NCBI GenBank assembly: GCA_013695765.1
Contig: JACCZW010000044.1
Location: 1-32,061 of the forward strand
Reading direction: 5' to 3'
Origin: Gammaproteobacteria bacterium
Lineage (GTDB): Bacteria; Pseudomonadota; Gammaproteobacteria; JACCYU01
Length of the DNA: 32,061 bases
The position numbers were made by a program, and so were the translations under genes. The number at the start of each line of letters is the position of its first letter. Position 1 is the stretch's first letter. The notes under the pieces were generated by a model. That model did no database searches, was not told the DNA's origin, and saw nothing but the letters and a program-made list of their open reading frames with translations. Shown here one piece after another: positions 24,897-31,960 of the stretch.

Positions 24897-26168
24897 ATGT
24901 CGATACCGCCGTTAGCGATCTCCGCATACACGCTGGTCAACGCCTTGGGGCGCGGCGTCGATGGCACGGTCACGCGTCTGCTCGACGGCGTGAGCGGTTT
25001 GCGGCCGTGCGATTTCGAGCATGCTGACCTGCCGACCTGGATTGGGCGCATCGACGGTTTGGAGGACGAGCCGGTGGATCGGGACTTCACCGCATACGAT
25101 TGCCGCAACAATCGTCTGGCGCGCGTGGCCCTGCTGCAGGACCGCTTCGCTACCGCGATCGCGGTAGCGCGCGCCCGCGTGGGCGCCAACCGCGTGGGCG
25201 TGTTCGTCGGCACCAGCACTGCCGGCATTCTGGAGACCGAACACGCGTATCGCGGCTTTGTGGAGACCGGCGTGCTGACACAATTCAGCTATCGCCATAC
25301 TCAGGATATTTTTTCGGTGGCCGATTTCACCCGTGCGTATCTTGAACTCGAAGGTCCGGCGGTGGGCATTTCCACCGCATGCTCCTCCAGCGCCAAGGTG
25401 TTCGCAAGCGCCTATCGCTACCTGCGCGCGGGGCAGTGCGACGCGGCCGTGGTCGGTGGCGTGGACAGTTTATGCCTGACCACCTTGTACGGTTTTCATT
25501 CCCTGGAACTGACCTCCCCGCAACCCTGCCGTCCCTGGGACGCGGCGCGCGACGGACTCAGCATCGGCGAGGCAGGCGGTTTTGCACTGCTGGAGTGGCG
25601 CGCTGTATTCGCCTCATCGGGTGGCGACAGCGAGATCATCAACAGCATCTGTACGGCCCTGGCGCGGCCACAGCGCGCGGTGTCGCCCACGCAGTTTCAC
25701 AACTCGGTGCATAACAGCCCGGCCGGTTACTGGGCGATCGCCACACTTTGTCACAGTTCGTCGGTGAGTCTGTCCGCGTACGATGGCAGCTTCGCCGCCG
25801 GCCTGCTGGAGGCGGTCACCACGGCGCTGGTGGAGGGCGGGCCGGTGTTACTTGTCGCTTACGATTATCCGCCGCCAGAGCCGTTGTCTCAGGTACGCGG
25901 TTTTTGCGCGCCATTCGCCGCGGCGATGTTGATCGATGCGCGCCCGGGCCCACGCGCCATGGCGAGCTTTGACATTGCGCTCGCACGCGGAGAGCGGGAA
26001 GATCGGATGCGCGACAAAGAACTCGAAAGCCTGCGCACGGGCAACCCGGCGGCGCGCGCGTTGCCGCTGTTGGAAGCCATCGCGCGGCAGGAGGCGCGGC
26101 GGGTGGTGCTGCCGTATCTGCCGGACACGCGGCTGGCGGTGGAGGTGCGACCCGCGGATGGCTATTGA
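24897..26168 (+). CDS. Chimeric beta-ketoacyl-ACP synthase / chain-length-factor protein
   Basis: Residues 1 to about 234 are the first half of a ketosynthase: VGVFVGTSTAGILETEHAY, VGISTACSSSAKVFASAYR with the active-site Cys162, and DGLSIGEAGGFALLEW. At about residue 235 (base 25599) the protein switches in frame to the C-terminal half of the chain-length-factor family (Ketoacyl-synt_2 type): VFASSGGDSEIINSICTAL, SPTQFHNSVHNSPAGYWAIA, LSAYDGSFAAGLLEAV and LLVAYDYPPPEPL. The ketosynthase part that normally carries HGTxT and the second histidine region is missing. The total of 423 residues is close to that of one normal ketosynthase, so a folded product is not excluded. In known aryl polyene systems KS and CLF are separate genes forming a heterodimer. 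Here a deletion seems to have joined them. Confidence 0.8.
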   Translation: MSIPPLAISAYTLVNALGRGVDGTVTRLLDGVSGLRPCDFEHADLPTWIGRIDGLEDEPVDRDFTAYDCRNNRLARVALLQDRFATAIAVARARVGANRVGVFVGTSTAGILETEHAYRGFVETGVLTQFSYRHTQDIFSVADFTRAYLELEGPAVGISTACSSSAKVFASAYRYLRAGQCDAAVVGGVDSLCLTTLYGFHSLELTSPQPCRPWDAARDGLSIGEAGGFALLEWRAVFASSGGDSEIINSICTALARPQRAVSPTQFHNSVHNSPAGYWAIATLCHSSSVSLSAYDGSFAAGLLEAVTTALVEGGPVLLVAYDYPPPEPLSQVRGFCAPFAAAMLIDARPGPRAMASFDIALARGEREDRMRDKELESLRTGNPAARALPLLEAIARQEARRVVLPYLPDTRLAVEVRPADGY

Positions 26169-26198
26169 CGCTTGCAAAAATGGTTAACACTCAAGCTC

Positions 26199-26278
26199 TG
26201 TCATTCTGAGGCCGAAGGCCGAAGAATCTGCCGTTCTACAGAGCAAAAAGCAGATGCTTCACTTTGTTCAGCATGACA
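26199..26278. repeat. 80-base palindromic intergenic repeat (TGTCATTCTGA type)
   Basis: The left arm TGTCATTCTGAGGCCGAAGG and on to GAATCTGC is an imperfect reverse complement of the right arm GCAGATGCTTCACTTTGTTC plus AGCATGACA. About 18 bases lie between the arms. It encodes nothing and sits between the KS chimera and fabG. Similar in style to the element at 6624-6760. Confidence 0.72.
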
Positions 26279-26384
26279 TCTCTGTTAAGCACTTATGCAA
26301 GGCTCAATAATTCGCGAGTGTCCTTGAACCTTATATCGAGACAAAGCCTGGCGTGGGCAGAGCCGTGGGAACTCGCACCTGTGA

Positions 26385-27125
26385 ATGACGATGACTGAAC
26401 CCGCGCTCAGGCGCGCACTAGTGACCGGAGGCAGCGGCGACATCGGCGCGGCGATCTGCCGCCGACTGGCGCGCGATCGCATGCACGTAGTGGTACACGC
26501 ACACCGCAATCTTGAGCGCGCGGAAAGTCTGGTCGCGGAGATCGCCGACGCGGGCGGTTCCGCCGAGATAGTCGCCTTCGATGTAACGCAAGGCGAATTA
26601 ACCGCCGAACGCCTGCGGACACTTTTGGAAGCAGGTCCGATTCAGGTGCTGGTCAGCAACGCCGGCGGTTATCACGACGCGCCGATGGCGGGCATGAATC
26701 AGGCGCAGTGGCGTTATCCGATCGATGTTTCGCTGCATGGCTTTTTCAACGTCGCCCAGCCGCTGCTGTTGCCCATGATGGCGACGCGCTGGGGACGCAT
26801 CATCGCCATATCCTCGGTGGCTGGCGTTATCGGCAATCGCGGCCAGACTAATTACGCGGCCGCCAAGGCCGGCCTGTCCGGCGCGGTCAAGTCGCTGTCG
26901 CTGGAGGTCGTATCGCGCGGGATTACGGTCAACGCGGTCGCGCCAGGCGTGATCGCGGGCCACATCACTGCGCGCGCATTCGCGGCCGATGCCATCAAGA
27001 AAATGGTGCCGATGAAGCGCGCGGGCACGCCGGACGAAGTCGCCGCGCTGGTCGCATTTCTGGCCTCGAACGACGCTGCCTATATTTCCGGGCAGGTTAT
27101 CTCCATTAATGGCGGAATGGCGTAG
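26385..27125 (+). CDS. fabG: 3-oxoacyl-ACP reductase (FabG-like SDR)
   Basis: A 246-residue short-chain dehydrogenase with the NADP-binding motif ALVTGGSGDIGAAICRRLA, NAGG in LVSNAGGYHD, the catalytic Ser in IAISSVAGVIGN and the YxxxK pair in TNYAAAKAGLSGAVKSLSLE; the C-terminus VISINGGMA is typical of FabG. It reduces 3-ketoacyl-ACP to the 3-hydroxy form, which the dehydratases of the locus then dehydrate, giving the polyene. It is separated from the upstream genes by a 217-base gap with a palindromic repeat, so it may have its own promoter, though none was recognised. The start at ATG 26385 or 26391 makes little difference. The gene is intact. Confidence 0.88.
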   Translation: MTMTEPALRRALVTGGSGDIGAAICRRLARDRMHVVVHAHRNLERAESLVAEIADAGGSAEIVAFDVTQGELTAERLRTLLEAGPIQVLVSNAGGYHDAPMAGMNQAQWRYPIDVSLHGFFNVAQPLLLPMMATRWGRIIAISSVAGVIGNRGQTNYAAAKAGLSGAVKSLSLEVVSRGITVNAVAPGVIAGHITARAFAADAIKKMVPMKRAGTPDEVAALVAFLASNDAAYISGQVISINGGMA

Positions 27126-27202
27126 GCTGGGTTAGCGGCGTGAGCAGCGTAACCCCGCGGCACCGCATGGCGGATTACGGCCGCTGGCTTAACCCACCTT
27201 AC
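27122..27202. repeat. REP-like palindromic repeat (GTAGGxTGGGTTA type)
   Basis: GTAGGCTGGGTTAGC at 27122 and GCTTAACCCACCTTAC ending at 27202 are imperfect inverted copies at the two ends. Smaller inverted matches lie inside (GCGTAACCCCG, CGGATTACGG). The left end overlaps the fabG stop codon. No coding capacity. Confidence 0.65.
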
Positions 27203-27224
27203 AATCAGGAGAGGCAGTAATCGC

Positions 27225-27998
27225 GTGCGCGCTACGGTAGTGATCCCCGCACACAACGAGGCCGCGGCGATCGCCGACATCGCGCGGCGCACACGGGCGT
27301 TCGTCGAATCGGTCATCGTCGTGGACGATGGTTCCAGCGACGACACTGCAGCACGCGTAAATGATCTCGGGGTGATCCTGCTGCGCAACGGCGCTAACCT
27401 GGGCAAGGCGGCAAGTTTGTGGCGCGGCATGCAATGCGCGCTCGAAGCGGGCGCCGAGGCGGTCATAAGCCTGGATGGCGACGGGCAGCATTGCCCCGAA
27501 GACATTCCGCGCCTGCTGGCAGCGGCGGCGCTGCATCCGCACCGCATCGTTATTGGTGCGCGCCTGCGCGGGCGCACGAACGCGCCGTGGCCGCGCCTGT
27601 TCGCCAATCGCTTCGCTGATTTCTGGATCTCGTGGGCGGCGGGGCATCGCATTTTCGATTCGCAGTCCGGGTTTCGCCTCTACCCTGCGGCGCTGCTCGT
27701 AAGGATGGAAATCGCGCATGACCGCGCGCATGGCTTCGTGTTTGAAAGCGAGATCCTGATCGAGGCCGCGCGTCTGGGCTTCCTCAGCACGCAGGTCAGG
27801 ATCGATTCCATCTACATTGGCGCGTCGCGCGCCAGCCATTATCGCGCGGTAGTGGACACCTGGCGCATCACGCGCATGGTGGCGATGAAACTCATGCGGC
27901 GCGGACTTTATCCGCGCGGCCTGATCCGGATACTGCGCACGCGAGCCCGGCTCGTCGATGTCCAGCCGACGCGTGTAAGCTCTGACCCCCGCCGATAA
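27225..27998 (+). CDS. Family 2 glycosyltransferase
   Basis: The 257-residue GT-A fold protein starts VVIPAHNEAAAIADIARR and has VIVVDDGSSDDTAAR with the nucleotide-binding aspartates, then AVISLDGDGQHCPEDIPRLL with the DxD-like metal site and DSQSGFRLYP further on. There is no membrane helix apart from weak C-terminal hydrophobicity. Enzymes of this kind transfer sugars from nucleotide sugars to lipids such as polyprenyl phosphate. Aryl polyene loci usually contain such a gene, so it may glycosylate the pigment precursor. A good ribosome-binding site (AGGAGAGG) lies about 10 bases before the GTG at 27225. It may be the last gene of the pigment locus, since minC follows. Confidence 0.85.
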   Translation: MRATVVIPAHNEAAAIADIARRTRAFVESVIVVDDGSSDDTAARVNDLGVILLRNGANLGKAASLWRGMQCALEAGAEAVISLDGDGQHCPEDIPRLLAAAALHPHRIVIGARLRGRTNAPWPRLFANRFADFWISWAAGHRIFDSQSGFRLYPAALLVRMEIAHDRAHGFVFESEILIEAARLGFLSTQVRIDSIYIGASRASHYRAVVDTWRITRMVAMKLMRRGLYPRGLIRILRTRARLVDVQPTRVSSDPRR

Positions 27999-28151
27999 CA
28001 AGCGCGGCGCAATCAAGGGCAATTCCGGACATCGCTACGACCGGCGCACGGTTCCCGCGTGCGTGCCCGCTGCGGTTGCAAACACAAAGTAATGTGCCAC
28101 AATGCGTCGCCAAGTATTCGGCACACATATAACTACATTTCTAATTTTTGG

Positions 28152-28910
28152 GTGAACAGCCTGCAAAAATCCACGCAGAGACCTCCATTCGAATTAAAAG
28201 GGCGCATGACCAGCCTTGCGATCATGCGCCTGTTCAGTGACGATCTGAGCGCTATCGGCGAGCGTTTGCGCAGCCAGATCAAGCAGGCGCCCTCGCTGTT
28301 CTACGGCGCGCCGCTGGCCATCGACATGAGCGCGCTGGAAACGCCCGAACTGGATCTGAACGCGCTGACTGTGATGTTGCGCGAGCAGGGTCTGGTGCCG
28401 GTCGCGATTCACGGCGGCGGCAAGGCGATGCGGGGACAAGCCGGCAAGTGCAATCTCGGCGTGCTGGAGTGGACGGAACCCTCCGCCCCGCCCGCCGCGA
28501 ACGGCTCCGAGCCGGTTGCCAAGTCGCCGCAAGACACCCGCCACGAGGCTTCGCCGGTAGCGCCGGCGCCCGCAGCCAAAAAGACCTCGACTATGCTGAT
28601 CACGCAGACGGTGCGCTCCGGCCAGCACATTTACGCGCGCGGCGGCGATCTGCTGATTCTGGGGCAGGTAAGCGCCGGCGCGGAAGTCATCGCGGACGGC
28701 CACATTCACGTGTATGGCAAGCTTCACGGCCGCGCGCTGGCCGGGGCTCAGGGCGATGGCACGGCGCGCATCTTCGTGCAAAGCCTGGAAGCGGAGCTGA
28801 TCGCGGTGGCGGGCGTGTACCGGGTGAGCGAGGAGCTGGACGAAAGCCTGCGCGGCGCCGCTGTGCAGGCTTATCTGCACGATGAAAATCTGATGCTGGA
28901 ACCGTTGTAA
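28152..28910 (+). CDS. minC: Septum site-determining protein MinC
   Basis: MinC inhibits FtsZ assembly away from midcell and acts with MinD at the membrane. The N-terminal domain (PPFELKGRMTSLAIMRLFSD, about residues 10-30, through LREQGLVPVAIHGG) and the C-terminal beta-helix domain (TVRSGQHIYARGGDLLILGQ, GAEVIADGHIHVYGKLHGRA, then RIFVQSLEAELIAVAGVYR) are both complete. A Pro/Ala-rich linker of about 50 residues joins them. The start is placed at a GTG (28152) giving MNSLQKSTQRPP, because the FELKG strand must be included; the frame is open further upstream to 28059. At 252 residues it is normal. minD follows after a 229-base gap with its own promoter. Confidence 0.94.
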   Translation: MNSLQKSTQRPPFELKGRMTSLAIMRLFSDDLSAIGERLRSQIKQAPSLFYGAPLAIDMSALETPELDLNALTVMLREQGLVPVAIHGGGKAMRGQAGKCNLGVLEWTEPSAPPAANGSEPVAKSPQDTRHEASPVAPAPAAKKTSTMLITQTVRSGQHIYARGGDLLILGQVSAGAEVIADGHIHVYGKLHGRALAGAQGDGTARIFVQSLEAELIAVAGVYRVSEELDESLRGAAVQAYLHDENLMLEPL

Positions 28911-29042
28911 CCGTTGGGGCATTCGAAACGCCGTTCGGCTGGCCCTGATCGAGCGGCATCCGCGTGCGACCCACGCGTAACGGTGAACTTAGAGCTTCAT
29001 AATATAGAGATCCGCTGCGCCTTAAATCACAAGATATAGTGG

Positions 29043-29071
29043 TTGACATTGCCGTGTGAACACAATATAAC
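29043..29071 (+). promoter_or_regulatory. Sigma70-type promoter upstream of minDE
   Basis: TTGACA (29043-29048, perfect -35) and TATAAC (29066-29071, five of six) are separated by exactly 17 bases. Transcription would begin near 29078, about 60 bases before the minD start, so minDE can be expressed independently of minC. Confidence 0.72.
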
Positions 29072-29102
29072 CGCGAGTAAGGTGTCGTTTTGCATGCAAA
29101 CC

Positions 29103-29120
29103 GGGCCGCGGCCGCGGCCC
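29103..29120. other. Perfect 18-base GC palindrome in the minD leader
   Basis: GGGCCGCGGCCGCGGCCC is its own reverse complement. It lies in the predicted 5' leader, 9 bases before the GGAG ribosome-binding site of minD. A stem here could hinder ribosome access. Its lack of a loop makes a strong RNA hairpin less certain. Confidence 0.6.
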
Positions 29121-29139
29121 TCAACCGTTGGAGATGGCC

Positions 29140-29958
29140 TTGGCTAGAATTATCGTTTCAACTTCCGGCAAGGGTGGGGTCGGCAAGACAACCACCAGCG
29201 CCGCCTTCGCCACGGGGCTTGCGCTGCGTGGCCATAAGACCGCCGTAATAGACTTCGACGTGGGTCTGCGCAACCTGGACCTGGTGATGGGCTGCGAGCG
29301 GCGCGTGGTGTATGACTTCGTCAATGTCATCAATAAAGAGGCCACGCTCAGACAGGCGCTGATCAAGGACAAGCGCGTGGATAATCTTTCGATACTCGCG
29401 GCCTCGCAGACCCGCGACAAGGACGCGCTGACCCTGGCCGGCGTGGAACGCGTGCTCGATGAGTTGCGGGAATCGTTCGATTACGTGGTGTGCGATTCGC
29501 CCGCCGGCATCGAGAAGGGCGCGCATCTGGCGATGTATTTCGCGGACGACGCGCTGATCGTGACCAACCCGGAAGTCTCCTCCGTGCGCGACTCCGATCG
29601 CGTGCTGGGGCTTTTGGGCAGCAAGACCAAGCGCGCGTCCAACGGCGGTGACGCCATCACCGAACACCTGATTCTCACGCGCTACTCTCCCGCGCGCGTC
29701 AAGGCCGGCGAGATGCTCAAAGTCGAGGACGTGCAGGACATCCTCGCCATCCCGCTTTTGGGTGTGATTCCCGAGTCGGCCTCAGTGCTCACCTGTTCCA
29801 ATCAGGGCACGCCCGTAATTCTCGAAGAGAACAGTGACGCGGGTCAGGCGTACAGCGATCTGGTGGACCGGTATCTGGGCGAAGAGAAAGCGCATCGCTT
29901 TATCCACGAAAAGCGGCGCGGCCTGTTCAGCCGCATGTTCGGGGGGGCGAGCGCGTGA
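29140..29958 (+). CDS. minD: Septum site-determining ATPase MinD
   Basis: MinD is a membrane-associated ATPase that recruits MinC and oscillates under the control of MinE. The deviant Walker A motif SGKGGVGKTT is near the N-terminus. IDFDVGLRNLDLVMGCERRV, VCDSPAGIEKGA (Walker B-like) and the C-terminal amphipathic tail KRRGLFSRMFGG, the membrane-targeting sequence, are all present. The start is set at TTG 29140 because GGAG stands six bases before it and the family begins MARIIV; an ATG at 29134 is almost on top of the ribosome-binding site. The resulting 272 residues are normal. Its stop overlaps the minE start. Confidence 0.95.
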   Translation: MARIIVSTSGKGGVGKTTTSAAFATGLALRGHKTAVIDFDVGLRNLDLVMGCERRVVYDFVNVINKEATLRQALIKDKRVDNLSILAASQTRDKDALTLAGVERVLDELRESFDYVVCDSPAGIEKGAHLAMYFADDALIVTNPEVSSVRDSDRVLGLLGSKTKRASNGGDAITEHLILTRYSPARVKAGEMLKVEDVQDILAIPLLGVIPESASVLTCSNQGTPVILEENSDAGQAYSDLVDRYLGEEKAHRFIHEKRRGLFSRMFGGASA

Positions 29959-30257
29959 TGCGATTTCTGGATTTTTTCCGCCACGCGAGAGGCGACGCCA
30001 CCGCGCCGGTCGCCAAGGAGCGACTGCAGGTCATTGTCGCCCACCAGCGGCGGCATAAAGACGCGCCGGAATATCTGGCCCGTCTGCAGAAAGACATTCT
30101 GGCCGTGATCCGCCGCTACGCCAAGGTCGCCGACGACGCCGTGGACGTACAGGTGGAACGCTCCAACGGCTGCGAGGTGCTGGAGCTGAACGTCACCCTG
30201 CCGGACGAAGGCATACACCTGCCGGCGCAAAGGCAGCGGCAGCGACGGGGAAAGTAG
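29958..30257 (+). CDS. minE: Cell division topological specificity factor MinE
   Basis: MinE stimulates MinD ATPase activity and confines the MinC/D inhibitor to the poles. The 99-residue protein starts MRFLDFFRHAR, the membrane-binding N-terminus. It has AKERLQVIVAHQRR (the MinD-contact helix/strand) and YLARLQKDILAVIRRYAKV followed by the topological specificity domain with VDVQVERSNGCEVLELNVTL. It overlaps the minD stop (TGATG). The C-terminal tail is basic and slightly longer than usual. It is the last gene of the min group. Confidence 0.94.
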   Translation: MRFLDFFRHARGDATAPVAKERLQVIVAHQRRHKDAPEYLARLQKDILAVIRRYAKVADDAVDVQVERSNGCEVLELNVTLPDEGIHLPAQRQRQRRGK

Positions 30258-30329
30258 TTCGTCAGTCCGGCCCTATGCGACTCAAGGACCGGCGGCACGA
30301 ACATATACAACCAGGCAATGGGGGCGATC

Positions 30330-30887
30330 GTGAAGAGAACATGCCTGTTCGTGGCGCTGCTGTGCTGCCTGGGCGCCGCGCAGGCGCAGGAAGACCCGCA
30401 AGACAGTTGCGGCGGCATCCTCGAGCTTTATGAACAGGGCGACGTCAACGCCGCGCTGGAGGAAGCCGGCTGGTGCGTGGAGGCGCTGGAACAGGCGCAG
30501 ATGTCCATGCAGGGCGATGCCTTTCCGGCGGAGGTCGTCGGCTGGAAGCGTAACTCGCTGGATCAGAACGAGGCGCTGGGCATGGCCATGACCGAAGCCG
30601 CATACAGCAAGGACGAGCAGAGCATCACCGTGAGTCTGATGGGCGGCGCGGGCGGCGGCTTTCTGGGCAGCCTCGCGCAGATGGGCATGATGGCAGGCGG
30701 GACCAGGATGCGCCTCGGCGACTATACCGGCGTGGCGATGACTGAAACAGGTGGCGGCGGCACCGTCACCGTGCCGCTGGAAAACGGCGGGACCTTAAGC
30801 TTCCAGTCGTCACAGGCAGGCAGCGATTCCTTGGAGGAGTTCGCCACCGCATTTCCTATCGCCGCGCTGGACAAGGTGAGCGAGTGA
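30330..30887 (+). CDS. Secreted protein of unknown function
   Basis: A signal peptide (KRTCLFVALLCCLGAAQA, probable cut before QEDPQ) is followed by a mature protein of about 165 residues. It contains CGGILELYEQGDVNAALEEA (a possible helical, TPR-like stretch with a first Cys and a second in GWCVEAL), a Gly/Met-rich hydrophobic centre (SLMGGAGGGFLGSLAQMGMM) and a beta-rich end. I do not recognise the family by name. It is likely periplasmic or membrane-attached. The start is GTG 30330, with ATG 30318 as an alternative. It lies 72 bases after minE on the same strand. No lesion is seen. Confidence 0.7.
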   Translation: MKRTCLFVALLCCLGAAQAQEDPQDSCGGILELYEQGDVNAALEEAGWCVEALEQAQMSMQGDAFPAEVVGWKRNSLDQNEALGMAMTEAAYSKDEQSITVSLMGGAGGGFLGSLAQMGMMAGGTRMRLGDYTGVAMTETGGGGTVTVPLENGGTLSFQSSQAGSDSLEEFATAFPIAALDKVSE

Positions 30888-30921
30888 ATGCGGTGAGTCG
30901 CTAAGCTGAACTCACCTTCCC

Positions 30922-31247
30922 CTGAACGTCGACGGCAAACCTTACAACACCGACGCGGAAGGCTATCTCGAGGATATCGACGCGTGGACCCCCGAAGCTG
31001 CGCGTGCGATGGCCAGCCACGACGACCTGATCCTCACCGCCGGGCACTGGGAAGTCATTAATATCCTGCGCGAGTATTACCACGAATACGGCGTCGCGCC
31101 GTCGGTGCGAGTGCTGGTTCGAGCAGTCGGCGAGCGCCTGAGTCCGGATAAAGCCAAGAATGCCTACCTTTACCGGCTGTTTCCCGAAGGCCGGTCAGGC
31201 AGGCGTGTGGCTACGCGGGGCTGCCCAAGCCGACCGGATGCGTCTAA
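30922..31247 (+). pseudogene. DsrC/TusE family sulfur-relay protein, no normal start and frameshifted end
   Basis: The frame reads LNVDGKPYNTDAEGYLEDID, then WTPEAARAMASHDDL, TAGHWEVINILREYYHEYGV and YLYRLFPEG, an almost complete DsrC/TusE protein. At GGCCGG (31189-31194) one C seems to be missing. Adding it back gives QACGYAGLPKPTGCV and a TAA at 31245-31247, the normal C-terminus with two cysteines 10 residues apart (DsrC type). At the 5' end the nearest upstream stop is only a few codons away and no ATG, GTG or TTG lies between, so only a CTG at 30922 could serve. DsrC carries trisulfide or persulfide sulfur in sulfur oxidation or sulfite reduction, TusE in tRNA thiolation. Confidence 0.75.
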
Positions 31248-31359
31248 GAACATTGCGTAACGATAAGCAAATTATTTTAGGGTAAATACTTAAATCTATT
31301 CATGATTAGCGGACATTTGGCTGCATGATCTTGTCGTCTACTTGGGCTTAGGAGTGGTA

Positions 31360-31923
31360 GTGCCGTTCTACCAATACGACAGTGAGGAACATCGGGAGCG
31401 TGCTGATGCGGTTCTCACTAGACTTGGCAAGTTCGTTGTGGCGTTCGAAAGAATCAGTGCGGGTATGCGCAGCTGCATCTGCTGCGCGTTCACAAGGGAA
31501 GGGCTGAAGAACCAGGGTCTGTGCCAAGCACTCATAAACGGAAAAGCCGCGGCAGGCGTAAGAGAAGCGCTTGGAAGTATCTTTACGGAACTTCGTGATC
31601 AGGATGAGGCCGATCGGGCCTGCGTCAAGAACTTGCTGGGGCGGATAGCCTCCCTCGCGGAAAAGCGAAATACATTGCTACACGCAGAGTGGCACCTGAA
31701 TTATGACTATGAAGGTGCAACGGATGACTTCTTGGCTTTCGCCATGAAACTCGGATCAAGTCAAAAGCACGGTGCCTACTTCGAAGGAATGGACGTCAAC
31801 GTCATTAGGCTCGAGGAGCTTATCCGCGAGGCGCTGGAAATACAGGTTCTCGTGGACCGGCTTGGAACATGCTTGAATCAGCGAGGACTCAAGGTAAGCG
31901 ATATGTTGAGCCGCCCGCTATGA
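31360..31923 (+). CDS. HEPN-like hypothetical protein
   Basis: The 187-residue, mostly helical protein has no signal peptide. It begins at a GTG (31360) with GGAG five bases upstream, giving PFYQYDSEEHRERADAVLTR, which is preferred over the open TTG at 31342. The central block SLAEKRNTLLHAEWHLNYDY contains RNxxxH, the motif of HEPN RNases and HEPN-like proteins, in a helical setting that fits. Lower GC and different codon use from the min genes, and the IS30 remnant just downstream, suggest acquired DNA. I cannot name the family. A nuclease or abortive-infection role is only a possibility. Confidence 0.55.
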   Translation: MPFYQYDSEEHRERADAVLTRLGKFVVAFERISAGMRSCICCAFTREGLKNQGLCQALINGKAAAGVREALGSIFTELRDQDEADRACVKNLLGRIASLAEKRNTLLHAEWHLNYDYEGATDDFLAFAMKLGSSQKHGAYFEGMDVNVIRLEELIREALEIQVLVDRLGTCLNQRGLKVSDMLSRPL

Positions 31924-31960
31924 GCCTCTGCTTTATATCAACTTTGAACTGCAACATTGA

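Noticed and set aside
28076-28103. Possible promoter of minC (TTGCAA with a CAAT-like -10)
   Set aside because: Only four matches in the -35 and a poor -10. Not distinguishable from chance.
30258-30310. Possible terminator after minE (GTCCGG and GGACCGG stretches)
   Set aside because: The arms do not pair well and no T-run follows.
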